DNA from: Massilia polaris
GTDB lineage: Bacteria > Pseudomonadota > Gammaproteobacteria > Burkholderiales > Burkholderiaceae_D
DNA: 64,000 bases
Reading direction: 5' to 3'
Assembly (NCBI RefSeq): GCF_012927275.1
Contig: NZ_JABBGG010000001.1
Span: 434,001 to 498,000, forward strand
Shown: piece by piece, positions 8,683 to 17,942 of the stretch
Layout of the letters: every line of letters starts with the position of its first letter
How positions within the stretch are numbered: the first letter of the stretch is position 1
Translations under genes and position numbers: made by a program
Notes under the pieces: generated by a model
What the model saw: only the letters and a program-made list of their open reading frames with translations
What the model was told of the DNA's origin: nothing
The model's database searches: none

Positions 8683-9315
8683 TTGACCAAGATTGTTATC
8701 GCCGACGACCACGCGCTGATCCGCGAGGGCATCAAGAAAATCATCCGTTCCGCGAAGGACCTGCGCATCGTGGGCGAAGCGGCCGGCTTCAATGAGCTGC
8801 TCGACCTGATTCCGAAGGCCGAGCCGGACGTCGTCATCCTCGACCTGTCGCTGCCGAATTACGAGGGCCTGGCCGGCCTGCTGGAACTGAAGGCGCGGTT
8901 CCCGCAGCAGCGCGTGCTGATCCTGTCGATGTTCCCGGAAGAGCAGTTCGCGGTGGCCGCGCTGCGCGCCGGGGCGGCCGGCTACGTCACCAAGGCGATG
9001 GCGGCCGAAGAGCTGATCCAGGCGGTGCGCCGGGTGACCGGCGGTTCCAGCTACATCAGCGAACACCTGGCCGGGCTGCTGGTCACGGATGCCTCGGCGC
9101 CGCAGCAGCAGGCGGTGCATGAAAGCCTCACTCCGCGCGAGCGCGACGTGCTGCGCATGATCGGCTCGGGACGCCAGATCAAGCAGGTGTCGGCGGAACT
9201 GGGCATCAGCATCAGCTCGGTCAACACCTACCGCGCGCGCCTCTTCAGGAAGATGGGCCTGTCATCGAACGCGGCGCTGATCCGCTATGCACTCAAGTTC
9301 GGGCTGGTTGCCTGA
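8683..9315 (+). CDS. NarL/FixJ-family response regulator
   Basis: A 210-residue protein with an N-terminal receiver domain (KIVIADDHALIREG, phosphoacceptor Asp in VVILDLSLPN, Lys in YVTKAM) and a C-terminal LuxR-type helix-turn-helix (LTPRERDVLRMIGSGRQIKQ, ISISSVNTYRARLFRKM). It should be a DNA-binding regulator controlled by phosphorylation. No ATG is in a suitable place. TTG at 8683 gives the exact family N-terminus (LTKIVIADDH) with a weak GAGA upstream. The only kinase gene just upstream is a decayed remnant, so this regulator may now be an orphan or be served by a distant kinase. Confidence 0.85.
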   Translation: MTKIVIADDHALIREGIKKIIRSAKDLRIVGEAAGFNELLDLIPKAEPDVVILDLSLPNYEGLAGLLELKARFPQQRVLILSMFPEEQFAVAALRAGAAGYVTKAMAAEELIQAVRRVTGGSSYISEHLAGLLVTDASAPQQQAVHESLTPRERDVLRMIGSGRQIKQVSAELGISISSVNTYRARLFRKMGLSSNAALIRYALKFGLVA

Positions 9316-9664
9316 GGCAATTTCCACACCGGCTGTCGTCACCGTTTTGACGACAGCGCGCTGGCATTTCTGTGACACGCCGCCGCACACCGTCTGCACC
9401 AGCTGTGCTAGCGCCGTGCCGTTCCCCTATGGGTGCGGCGCGCCAGCACGCGCAGGCGCACGATGTTTCTCATCGGAAAGGTGTTGCGCCCCCCATACGG
9501 ACGAACGCGGCTATTTACCGGCAATGGAATAAACTTGCCGCCAGCACCGCGCCGCATTACCCTCGACACCTGACAATGTGTCTATGCGGCAACATCCGCT
9601 GCGACTGTCCGCCCCCATGCGGGCTGCCCCGGATCCTGGCCACCATCCGTTGTTATAGAAGAAT
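9316..9664. other. Intergenic stretch with a strong hairpin, no gene seen
   Basis: A 349-base gap between the NarL-type regulator and the signalling operon. It contains a perfect 10-bp inverted repeat (GCTGTCGTCA / TGACGACAGC) just after the upstream stop. I saw no credible coding frame, no RNA gene and no clear promoter in the rest. Confidence 0.5.
9332..9357 (+). terminator. Hairpin after response regulator, probable terminator
   Basis: Perfect 10-bp arms GCTGTCGTCA and TGACGACAGC around a 6-base loop, 17 bases after the stop codon. No T-run follows, so termination efficiency is uncertain. Confidence 0.5.
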
Positions 9665-12600
9665 ATGCAGAAGATGCCCGATCAGCGCGACCCAGCACCA
9701 CCCCGTAGCCGGCTGCGCCTGCCGGGCCCCGTGCTGGCGACGCTGCTGCTCGGATCGGCGATCACGCTGGCGCTGTTCATGGCCGTCAGCGCGTTCGAGT
9801 ACGACCATGTGCGCACCGAGTTCGAGCGCCGCGCCGCCAGCCGCGTCACCGCGCTGCAGGCCGGCTTCAACGACGCGGTCGACAAGCTGGCGACCGTCAA
9901 CCGCCTGTTCGTCGTCAATCCCCAGCTGGGGCGCGACGAGTTCTCCTACTTTACCGCGCCAATCCTGGAGCGCGCCCCGTACATCCGGGCGATCGTGTTC
10001 CAGCGCGTGGTTGGGCACGAACAGCGCGCCGCGTTCGAAGCGGCGCGGCGGCGCGAACGCGCCTATTCCGGCATCACCGAACTGCGCGACGGGAAGATGG
10101 TCGGCGCGCCGGAGCGCCCAGGCTACCGGGTGGTCGACTACATCGAGCCGCTGGCCGGCAACCGCATGGCGCTCGGCCTCGACGCCGCCTCGCGGGTGGA
10201 GCTGGCCGATGCCGCGCGGCGCGCCTGCACCACCGGCGAGACGGCGATGACGGGCCTGTACTCGATGGTGCTTGGCGGCAGCGACCGCGAAGGCGTCGCG
10301 CTGTTGCGCCCGGTCTACCGCAGCGGCGCCAGCCTGCCGGGTGCGGCCCGCTGCAAGCAGCTGATGGGGTACACCGGCGTGCTGCTCAGTATCGGCCGCT
10401 TCGTCTACGGTGCGCTCGACGGCCGCGGCCTGCTCGCGCCGGAAGGATTCAATGTCAGCCTGTACGACGGGCCCGCGCCCGTCGATGCCCAGCTGGCGCA
10501 GCGCATCGGGGCGCCGCCGCGTGCCGGCGACACCCGTCCGCTGTTGTTGCGCCTGGCGCTGAGCCGCACGCCGGACGACCTGCGCGCGCCGATCAAGGTG
10601 GCCGGCCACACCTGGCTGGCGGTGGTCTCGCCCGACGCGCACCGGCCGAGCGACTTTTTGGCGGCGATCATGGTGGCGGCCGGCGGCATGCTGATCACGC
10701 TGCTGGCGGCGATCCAGGCGAACATCCTGGCGCTACGCGCGCGCAATGTGCGCAAGCTGGTCGACGAGCGCACCGCGGCGCTGTCGAACGCGAGCCGCAA
10801 GCTCAAGCTGCTCGACCAGGCGATCGAGGCGAGTGTCAGCGGCCTGGTCATCATCAGCGCGCGCACGCCCGACTACGTGATCGAGTACGTCAATCCGGCG
10901 TTCGAGCGCATGCTCGGCTATAGCGCCGCCGAGGTGGTGGGGCGCGCATCGGCCATGCTGCTGCGGCGCGAAGACGGCAGGCGCGACGTGCCCGAGATCC
11001 GCGAAGCGCTGGCGGCGCAGCGCGAAGCGCACGTCGCGCTGCGCATGCTGCGCAAGGACGGCAGCCCGGTCTGGTCGGACGTCTACCTCGCGCCGGTGCG
11101 CGACGCGGCCGGCGCGGTCAGCCATTTCGTCATCACCCATTACGACATCACCGACAAGAAGCGCTCGGAAGACGAGCTGGTCTACCGCGCCAACCACGAC
11201 AACCTGACCGGCCTGGCCAACCGCCGCCTGCTGACCGACAAGCTGCGCGACATGCTCGCGACGGCCGCGCGGCGCAAGGGCGCGATCTGGCTGATGTTCA
11301 TCGACCTGGACCGCTTCAAGCGCATCAACGACAGCCTGAGCCACCGGGTCGGCGACGAGTTCCTCAAGCTGAAGGCCGGGCGCCTGCGCGCCAGCGTGCG
11401 CGAGATCGACGTGGTGGCGCGGCTGCACGGCGACGAATTCCTGGTCGCCTTCCCGGACGCGGGCGACCCGCCCGCCATCGCGCTGATCGTGCAGAGGGTG
11501 ATGGCGTGCATCGCCGAACCTGTGATGGTGGCCGGCCACGAGCTGACCGTGTCATGCAGCGCCGGCGTGGCCAAGTATCCGGGCGACGGCGACACGCCGG
11601 ACGTCCTGATCGACAACGCCGACATGGCGATGTACAAGGCCAAGGAGCAGGGCCGCAACAATGTGCAGTTCTTCGCGCCGGGCATGAACCAGCATGTGCA
11701 GGAACGGCTGCGCCTCGAACGCGGCCTGCGGCTGGCGCTGGAACGGTCCGAATTCGTGCTGCACTACCAGCCCCAGTTCGACCTCGCCAGCGGCGCGCTG
11801 GTCGGCCTGGAAGCGCTGCTGCGCTGGGAGAGCCTTGAGTTCGGCGCCGTGGCGCCGGCGCGCTTCATCCCGCTGGCCGCCGAAACCGGCTTGATCATCC
11901 AGATCGGCGACTGGGTGCTGCGCACCGCCTGCGCCCAGGCCGAAGCGTGGCGCGTGGCCGGACTGGGCGCCCTGCGCATCGCCGTCAACCTGTCGGCGCG
12001 CCAGTTCCGCCAGCCCGAGCTGGTGCAGTCGGTGGCCGACGCGCTGCGCGACACCGGCCTGGCGCCGGGCCGGCTCGAGCTGGAACTGACCGAGACGCTG
12101 CTGATGGACCAGGTCGGCGACGCCGTCCAGGTGATGCGGCGCCTGCGCGAACTGGGCGTCGGCCTGTCGGTCGACGACTTCGGCACCGGCTATTCCAGCC
12201 TGGCGAGCCTGAAGGCGTTCCCGGTCGAGGTGCTGAAGATCGACAGCTCGTTCGTGCGCGACATCAAGCCGTATTCGCATGACACCTCGATCCCGGACGC
12301 CATCATCTCGATGGCGCACAGCCTCGGCATGCGCGTGATCGCCGAAGGCGTCGAAAGCGAGGCCCAGTGCGAATTCCTGGCCCGCAACATGTGCGACGAG
12401 GTGCAGGGCTACCTGTTCTCGCGCCCGCTGGCGGCCGATGCGATGGAAGCCTACCTGCGCGAAGGCCACAGCGTGCCCGAACACCTGCGCCGCATGTTCA
12501 AGCGCCAGCGCACCTTGCTGCTGGTGGACGACGAACCGAACATCCTGTCGGCGCTCAAGCGCCTGATCCGCAGCGCCGGCTACAAGGTGCTGACCGCCTC

Positions 12601-13363
12601 GAGCGGCATCGAAGGGCTGGACGTGCTGGCGCAGAACGAAGTCGACGTGATCGTCTCCGACCAGCGCATGCCCGGCATGACCGGCGTCGACTTCCTGCGC
12701 AGCGTGAAGCAGCTGTACCCGGACACGGTGCGCATCGTGCTGTCCGGCTTTACCGAGCTGACGTCGGTGACCGACGCGGTCAACGAGGGCGCCATCTACA
12801 AGTTCCTGACCAAGCCGTGGGATGACGTCCAGCTGCGCGGGCATATCGAGGAGGGCTTCGCGCACAAGGAGATGGCGGACGAAAACCGCCGCCTCGGCCT
12901 CGAGGTGCGCACCGCCAACCACGGGCTGGCGCAGGCCAACCGCCAGCTCGAGGCGGTGCTGCGCAAACAGGAACGCCAGATCGAACGCGACGAGATCGTG
13001 CTCGACGTGGTGCGCGAAGGCTTGCAGAACGTGCCGCTGCCGATCATCGGCCTGGCCGACGACATGCTGGTGGCGTTCGCCAATCGCGCCGCCCAGCGGC
13101 TGTTCGGCGGCCATGGGATGCTGCTCGGCGCCGACGCGGCGCAGGCCATGCCCGCGCTGGTGCTGGCGATCCGCGGACTGGCCAGCGGCCAGTCGTGCGC
13201 GGTGGAAGTGCAGGGCCGCCGCTTCGTGGCCGAGGTACGCCACACGGGCAACGCCGGCCAGATGCGCGGGATATTGATTACACTGGTGCCGCAGCGGGCC
13301 GCCGCCGCGCTCCGCGAAGCGGCCGACCAGACAGGGGCAGTCAACGTGAAAGTACAATCATGA
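9665..13363 (+). CDS. Membrane CHASE-PAS-GGDEF(degenerate)-EAL-REC signalling protein
   Basis: A 1232-residue protein. Two membrane helices (about 20-42 and 331-352) flank a periplasmic CHASE-type sensor domain. A PAS domain follows (about 385-510; YVNPAFERMLGYS), then a GGDEF domain (about 515-680) whose signature reads HGDEF (H588-F592) in place of GGDEF. The EAL domain (about 695-940) keeps E716-A-L, DDFGTGYSSL and AEGVE with E894, so c-di-GMP phosphodiesterase activity is likely. Unusually, a receiver domain follows (LLLVDDEPNIL, phosphoacceptor D999 in VSDQRMPGM), then a coiled-coil and a short PAS-like tail. It is the first gene of a five-gene operon; its stop overlaps the next start (ATGA). 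An ATG at 9674 is an alternative start. Confidence 0.9.
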   Translation: MQKMPDQRDPAPPRSRLRLPGPVLATLLLGSAITLALFMAVSAFEYDHVRTEFERRAASRVTALQAGFNDAVDKLATVNRLFVVNPQLGRDEFSYFTAPILERAPYIRAIVFQRVVGHEQRAAFEAARRRERAYSGITELRDGKMVGAPERPGYRVVDYIEPLAGNRMALGLDAASRVELADAARRACTTGETAMTGLYSMVLGGSDREGVALLRPVYRSGASLPGAARCKQLMGYTGVLLSIGRFVYGALDGRGLLAPEGFNVSLYDGPAPVDAQLAQRIGAPPRAGDTRPLLLRLALSRTPDDLRAPIKVAGHTWLAVVSPDAHRPSDFLAAIMVAAGGMLITLLAAIQANILALRARNVRKLVDERTAALSNASRKLKLLDQAIEASVSGLVIISARTPDYVIEYVNPAFERMLGYSAAEVVGRASAMLLRREDGRRDVPEIREALAAQREAHVALRMLRKDGSPVWSDVYLAPVRDAAGAVSHFVITHYDITDKKRSEDELVYRANHDNLTGLANRRLLTDKLRDMLATAARRKGAIWLMFIDLDRFKRINDSLSHRVGDEFLKLKAGRLRASVREIDVVARLHGDEFLVAFPDAGDPPAIALIVQRVMACIAEPVMVAGHELTVSCSAGVAKYPGDGDTPDVLIDNADMAMYKAKEQGRNNVQFFAPGMNQHVQERLRLERGLRLALERSEFVLHYQPQFDLASGALVGLEALLRWESLEFGAVAPARFIPLAAETGLIIQIGDWVLRTACAQAEAWRVAGLGALRIAVNLSARQFRQPELVQSVADALRDTGLAPGRLELELTETLLMDQVGDAVQVMRRLRELGVGLSVDDFGTGYSSLASLKAFPVEVLKIDSSFVRDIKPYSHDTSIPDAIISMAHSLGMRVIAEGVESEAQCEFLARNMCDEVQGYLFSRPLAADAMEAYLREGHSVPEHLRRMFKRQRTLLLVDDEPNILSALKRLIRSAGYKVLTASSGIEGLDVLAQNEVDVIVSDQRMPGMTGVDFLRSVKQLYPDTVRIVLSGFTELTSVTDAVNEGAIYKFLTKPWDDVQLRGHIEEGFAHKEMADENRRLGLEVRTANHGLAQANRQLEAVLRKQERQIERDEIVLDVVREGLQNVPLPIIGLADDMLVAFANRAAQRLFGGHGMLLGADAAQAMPALVLAIRGLASGQSCAVEVQGRRFVAEVRHTGNAGQMRGILITLVPQRAAAALREAADQTGAVNVKVQS

Positions 13364-14244
13364 GAGAACGCGCGCAGTTGCTGGCGTCCGATCCGGTTCC
13401 CGGCGACTACACGATTGCCGGAGGCGAGGTCGCGCGCAACATCCGCGACCTGCCCGCCTTGCCGACCGTGGTCCTTGAGCTGATCAAGACCTTCGACCAG
13501 CCCGACGTCGACATCGCCAGGCTGGCCGACACCATCTCGCACGACCAGGCGCTGGCGGCGCGTACGCTGCGGGTCGCCAATTCCTCGTTCTATGGGCTGG
13601 CTTCGAAGGTCAAGACCATCAACCAGGCCATCATGGTGCTCGGTTTCGACACGGTGCGCTCGCTGGTCTCGGCCGGGGCCATCGTCCACACGCTGCCCGG
13701 CAACGGCGGCCACCTCGACCCGGCGCGGTTCTGGCGCCACTCGATGGCCACCGCGGTGTGCGCGCGCAGCATCGCGCGCCGTACCCGCCTGAACCAGGAT
13801 TACGCCTTCCTGTCGGGCCTGCTGCACGACATCGGCCGCCTGGTGCTGGCGACCCGCTTCCCGCAGCAGTACGCCGCGGCGATGGCCTGGCGCGACCGGC
13901 ACGACGCCTGGCAGGTCGAGGCGGAACAGCAGGTGCTCGGCATCGACCACCAGCAGGTCGGGCTGATGCTGGCCGAAACGTGGAAGTTCCCGCTGCTGAT
14001 CCAGCGCGCCATCGGCTTCCATCACGCGCCGGCGGTCGACGACCTGGGCGACGTCCCCAGCATCGTCCATGTCGCCAATGCGATCGTGCACGCGCTCGAC
14101 CTGGGCGGCGGCGACGATGCGCAGGTGCCGCCGCTGTCGCAAGAAGCCTGGGCCAGCCTGCGCCTCGAAAGCGACATGCTGCACGCGGTGTTCAGGGAAA
14201 CCGAGGAACAGTATGAAGAAGCCTGCCTCATCCTGTCCGCCTGA
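13360..14244 (+). CDS. HDOD domain signalling protein
   Basis: A 294-residue HDOD protein, a non-catalytic relative of HD hydrolases used in output modules of signalling pathways. Typical segments are IRDLPALPTVVLEL, DTISHDQALAARTLRVANSS, NQAIMVLGFDTVRSL and SGLLHDIGRLVLA. The start is fixed by the ATGA overlap with the preceding gene. The 3' end overlaps the next gene by 32 bases. In related bacteria HDOD proteins are often stand-alone partners of c-di-GMP or two-component systems, which fits this operon. Confidence 0.88.
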   Translation: MRERAQLLASDPVPGDYTIAGGEVARNIRDLPALPTVVLELIKTFDQPDVDIARLADTISHDQALAARTLRVANSSFYGLASKVKTINQAIMVLGFDTVRSLVSAGAIVHTLPGNGGHLDPARFWRHSMATAVCARSIARRTRLNQDYAFLSGLLHDIGRLVLATRFPQQYAAAMAWRDRHDAWQVEAEQQVLGIDHQQVGLMLAETWKFPLLIQRAIGFHHAPAVDDLGDVPSIVHVANAIVHALDLGGGDDAQVPPLSQEAWASLRLESDMLHAVFRETEEQYEEACLILSA

Positions 14245-15157
14245 GGCGCCGCGCGCCCCGGCCGAGACCGAGGCCGAGCTGCTGCGCCGGCATGCCGAGC
14301 TGACCGAGCTGAACGCGCGCCTGACGACCGCGCAGGAACAGCTGCTGCAGTCCGAGAAGCTGGCATCGATCGGCCAGCTGGCGGCGGGGGTGGCGCACGA
14401 GATCAACAACCCGATCAGCTACGTGTTCTCCAACTTCGCCACGCTGGGCGGCTATATCGACGGGCTGCTGGCGATGCTGGCCGCCTACCGGGAGGCCGAA
14501 ACCCAGATCGGCGACCCGCAGGTACTGAAGGACATCCGCGCGCTGCGCGCCGCGATCGACCTCGACTTCGTCACCGGCGACATCCCGGTCCTGATGAACG
14601 AGTCGCTCGAAGGCATCGAGCGGGTGCGCAAGATCGTGCAGGACCTGAAGGATTTTTCGCGCGCCGACGCGCACCAGGAATGGCAGTGGAGCGACCTGCA
14701 CCACGGGATCGACTCGACCCTGAACATCGTCAGCAACGAAGTCAAGTACAAGGCCGACGTGGTCAAGGAATACGGCGCCATCCCCGACGTCGAATGCCTG
14801 CCGTCGCAGCTGAACCAGGTCTTCATGAACCTCATCGTCAACGCCGCCCACGCGATGCCGAAGGAGCGCGGCCGCATCACGATCCGCACCTCGCATGAGG
14901 GCGACATGGTGCGGGTCGACATCGCCGACAACGGCAGCGGCATCCCGAAGGCGATCCAGGGCCGCATCTTCGATCCCTTCTTCACCACCAAGCCGACCGG
15001 CAGCGGCACCGGCCTCGGGCTGTCGCTGTCTTACGGCATCGTCCAGAAGCACCACGGACGCATCGAGATCGACAGCACGCCCGGCCAGGGCGCCACCTTC
15101 AGCATCTTCCTGCCGGTGCGCCACGCCGCCGCCAGCATCAAGGACCAGCAACCATGA
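14213..15157 (+). CDS. Soluble sensor histidine kinase
   Basis: A 314-residue kinase without membrane helices. A short N-terminal coiled-coil (about 15-45) leads into the H-box (GQLAAGVAHEINNP, phospho-accepting H62), then an insertion typical of NtrB/HK4-like kinases. The HATPase_c domain has an N-box FMNLIVNAAHAM, G1 DNGSGIP, F-box FDPFFTTKPTGSGTGLGLS. The ATG at 14213 has GAGGA five bases upstream and lies inside the HDOD gene, so translation is coupled. With no sensor domain of its own, it probably receives its signal through a partner protein. The adjacent receivers are the obvious phosphotransfer targets. Confidence 0.9.
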   Translation: MKKPASSCPPEAPRAPAETEAELLRRHAELTELNARLTTAQEQLLQSEKLASIGQLAAGVAHEINNPISYVFSNFATLGGYIDGLLAMLAAYREAETQIGDPQVLKDIRALRAAIDLDFVTGDIPVLMNESLEGIERVRKIVQDLKDFSRADAHQEWQWSDLHHGIDSTLNIVSNEVKYKADVVKEYGAIPDVECLPSQLNQVFMNLIVNAAHAMPKERGRITIRTSHEGDMVRVDIADNGSGIPKAIQGRIFDPFFTTKPTGSGTGLGLSLSYGIVQKHHGRIEIDSTPGQGATFSIFLPVRHAAASIKDQQP

Positions 15158-16452
15158 GCGACACCCCAGCTACCGCTCAGGGCCCGGCCATCCTGTGCGT
15201 CGACGACGAACCGAACATCCTGTCGGCGCTGCGGCGCCTGTTCCGCGGCCAGGGCTACCGGGTGCACACGGCCGACAGCGCGAAGGCCGCCCTCGAACTG
15301 CTCGGACGCGAGCCGGTCGACCTGGTCATTTCCGACATGCGCATGCCCGAGATGAACGGCGCCGATTTCCTCGAGATCGTGCGCGCGCGCTGGCCGGCCA
15401 CCCTGCGCCTGCTGCTGACCGGCTACGCCGACGTGCAGTCGATCCTGGGCGCGATCAACCGCGGCGAGATCTACCGCTACATCACCAAGCCGTGGGACGA
15501 CGGCGACATCGTGCTGGTGGTGCGCCATGCGCTCGAGCGGGTGGCGCTGGAACAGGACAAGGCCAGGCTGGAGGCGCTGGCGCTGGCGCAGAACGAATCG
15601 CTGCGCGAACTGAATGCGACGCTCGAGCAGAAGGTCGAGCAGCGCAGCGGCGAGGTGATGGCGGCCAACGACCGCCTCAAGAACAACTTCCTCACCTCGA
15701 TCAAGATCTTTTCCAGCCTGATCGAGATGCGCGGCGGCGCGCTGGTCGGCCACTCGCGCCGGGTGGCCGAGCTGGCGCGCCTGATCGCCAGCCGCATGGG
15801 CCTGCCGGCGCGCGAGGTGCAGGACCTGTTCATCGCCGGCCTGCTGCACGAGATCGGCAAGATCGGCTTCACCGACGAGCTGCTGCGCATGCCGGTGTCG
15901 CTGCTCAAGGGCGACTACCTGGGGCAATACCGCAAGTACCCGCTGCTGGGCGAGCAGCTGCTGATGCCGCTGGAAGAACTGCACGCGGTGGCGCGCATCA
16001 TCCGCTCGCACAGGGAACGCTTCGACGGCGAAGGCTTCCCCGATGCGCTGGCCGGCTTCGCCATCCCGCTCGGCGCGCGCATCCTGGCCGTGGCCGGCGA
16101 TTTCTACAGCCTGCAGGCCGGCATGCTGACCCAGGCCAGCGTCGACGGCGAGCACGCGGCCGAGCTGGTGGCCTCCAGCAGCGGCAAGCGCTACGACCCG
16201 GCCGTGGTCGAGGCCTTCTACGGCATCCGCACCGGCAAGCCGATGGCGGAAAAAGTGGCCGAGCTGGCGCTGCCGGTGGCCAAGCTGGCGCCCGGCATGC
16301 GCATGAGCCGCGACCTGGTCACCCGCGACGGCGCGCTGCTGCTGTCGGCCGAGCACGTGCTGAACCCGCGCCTGATAGCCCAGATCGCCGATTTCGAGCA
16401 CCGCTCCGGCGAAACCTTCATATTGCATGTCAGGCAGGAGAAACAACCATGA
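15154..16452 (+). CDS. Response regulator with REC and degenerate HD-GYP-like domain (RpfG-like)
   Basis: A 432-residue protein. The receiver domain (LCVDDEPNILSAL, phosphoacceptor D61 in VISDMRMPEM, Lys in YITKPWDD) is followed by a coiled-coil and an HD-GYP-like domain (about 190-400). Catalytic motifs are altered: HD is H232-E233 (LLHEIGKIG), the HP motif reads Y262-P263 (RKYPLLG), HHE reads SHRE, and GYP reads GFP. Several metal ligands of c-di-GMP phosphodiesterases are therefore changed and the domain may bind rather than cut c-di-GMP. It overlaps its neighbours by ATGA on both sides. The family comparison is from known RpfG-type proteins. Confidence 0.88.
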   Translation: MSDTPATAQGPAILCVDDEPNILSALRRLFRGQGYRVHTADSAKAALELLGREPVDLVISDMRMPEMNGADFLEIVRARWPATLRLLLTGYADVQSILGAINRGEIYRYITKPWDDGDIVLVVRHALERVALEQDKARLEALALAQNESLRELNATLEQKVEQRSGEVMAANDRLKNNFLTSIKIFSSLIEMRGGALVGHSRRVAELARLIASRMGLPAREVQDLFIAGLLHEIGKIGFTDELLRMPVSLLKGDYLGQYRKYPLLGEQLLMPLEELHAVARIIRSHRERFDGEGFPDALAGFAIPLGARILAVAGDFYSLQAGMLTQASVDGEHAAELVASSSGKRYDPAVVEAFYGIRTGKPMAEKVAELALPVAKLAPGMRMSRDLVTRDGALLLSAEHVLNPRLIAQIADFEHRSGETFILHVRQEKQP

Positions 16453-16979
16453 GACGTGTGCTGATCCTGGACGATGAAGTCCATGTGCTGGCGGCCCTGC
16501 AGCGCGCGCTGCGCCAGGCCTTTCCGCCCGACAGCGTGGCGGTCGAGGCGTTTTCGGAACCGGAGGCGGCGGTCCTGCGCGCCGGCGAGGCCAGCTTCGA
16601 CGTGGTGATGTCGGACTACCGGATGCCGGGCCTGAACGGGGCCGACGTGCTGCACCTGATCAAGGGCATCCAGCCGGAGGCGGTGCGGCTGGTGCTGAGC
16701 GCGTCGACCGACTTTTCCGAGATCATGAACGCGGTCAACCGGGCCGAAGTGTTCCGCTATGTCGCCAAGCCGTGGAATATCGATGCGCTGATCCGGATCT
16801 TCGAGGCGGCGTTCGCGCGCCGCGACGAGCTGGTCGATGCACGCCTGCTGGTCGAGCAGTCGCGCATCAAACAGGCCGAACCGTCGGCGCAGGAACTGGA
16901 AGCGCGCCGGCTGGAGGCGGACGACCCCGGCATCACCAAGGTCAACTGGGACAAGAACGGCGGCATCCGCCTCGACTAG
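16449..16979 (+). CDS. Single-domain response regulator with C-terminal extension
   Basis: A 176-residue protein. The receiver domain (VLILDDEVHVLAAL, phosphoacceptor Asp in VVMSDYRMPGLNG, VLSAS for the Thr/Ser position, Lys in YVAKPWN) covers about residues 1-120. The remaining ~55 residues form a charged helix with no known output domain and end in KVNWDKNGGIRLD. The start is fixed by the ATGA overlap with the upstream gene. It is the last gene of the five-gene operon and converges with the transporter gene 9 bases away. It may act as a phosphate sink or a protein-protein switch. Confidence 0.85.
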   Translation: MRRVLILDDEVHVLAALQRALRQAFPPDSVAVEAFSEPEAAVLRAGEASFDVVMSDYRMPGLNGADVLHLIKGIQPEAVRLVLSASTDFSEIMNAVNRAEVFRYVAKPWNIDALIRIFEAAFARRDELVDARLLVEQSRIKQAEPSAQELEARRLEADDPGITKVNWDKNGGIRLD

Positions 16980-16988
16980 CGCGCCAGC

Positions 16989-17942
16989 TCAGGGCGGGGC
17001 CGGCCGTTCGTCCATCGCATGCACCCGCACCGACCAGGCCACCCCGGCCACCAGCAGCACGATCGCGGCGATTTCCAGCGGGCGCGGCAGTTGTTGCTTG
17101 TAGATGAAGCCGTACAGCAGCGCGAACAGGGTCTCGAACAGGATCAGCTGGCCCGACAAGGTTACCGCCACCCGGCGGCTGGCGATATTCCACAGGTGGT
17201 TGCCGATCACCGATGCGCCCAGCGCGAGCAGGGTGTTGGCGATCCAGAACAGCGTCCAGTCGCGTCCGCTTGCGGCGCCGGCCGCCCCCGTCACATCGGC
17301 ATGGAAGAACGGCAGCACGGCCAGCGCGATGGCCAGCGCGATCGCGCCGCTCGACAAGCCGTACAGCGCCGACCACTCGGCGCTGCTGAAATGCGGATTG
17401 CGCTTCAGGTAGCGCGCATTGTCGAGGCTGTACCAGCTCCAGCACAGCAGCGCGCCGCTGGCGCACACCAACCCGGCCAGGGTCCGCCACAGGCTGGCGC
17501 CTGCCGCATGGGCGTGCATGAACACATCGACATTGATGCAGGCGATGCCGGCCGCGACCACCAGCAGCGGCATGGCCAGGTCGCGCAGCGGCACCGCGCC
17601 GTGGTCCTTGTGGCCCATCAGCGTGACGACGACCGGCAGCAGGCCGACGATCAGCGAAGTGGGGGCGACCCCGGCCAGCTTCACGCCCAGCGCCAGCAGC
17701 ATGTAATAGACGAGGTTGCCGGCCAGCGCGTGGCGCACCAGCGCCGCGTAGTCGCTGCGTTCCAGCCGCTGCAGCAGGGACGACAGCCGCGGGGCCATCA
17801 GCCCGAGTGCGATGGCGCCATACGCGGCGTAGCGGCCGAGCGCCATTTCGAGCGGCGAAAATGCGGCAAGGATTTCCGGCACGATGAATACCATGCCCCA
17901 CAGGGCTCCCGCCAGCAATCCGCACAGCACGCCATTCCCCAT
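16989..17942 (-). CDS. DMT-superfamily (EamA/RhaT-like) transporter
   Basis: A 317-residue integral membrane protein with about ten predicted helices in two related halves (for example GVLCGLLAGALWGMVFIVPE at the N-terminus and SVIGNHLWNIASRRVAVTLS in the second half). This is the usual drug/metabolite transporter layout. The substrate cannot be told from sequence; amino acids or related metabolites are common for the family. GGAA precedes the ATG. It is monocistronic and convergent with the signalling operon. Confidence 0.82.
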   Translation of the reverse strand: MGNGVLCGLLAGALWGMVFIVPEILAAFSPLEMALGRYAAYGAIALGLMAPRLSSLLQRLERSDYAALVRHALAGNLVYYMLLALGVKLAGVAPTSLIVGLLPVVVTLMGHKDHGAVPLRDLAMPLLVVAAGIACINVDVFMHAHAAGASLWRTLAGLVCASGALLCWSWYSLDNARYLKRNPHFSSAEWSALYGLSSGAIALAIALAVLPFFHADVTGAAGAASGRDWTLFWIANTLLALGASVIGNHLWNIASRRVAVTLSGQLILFETLFALLYGFIYKQQLPRPLEIAAIVLLVAGVAWSVRVHAMDERPAPP

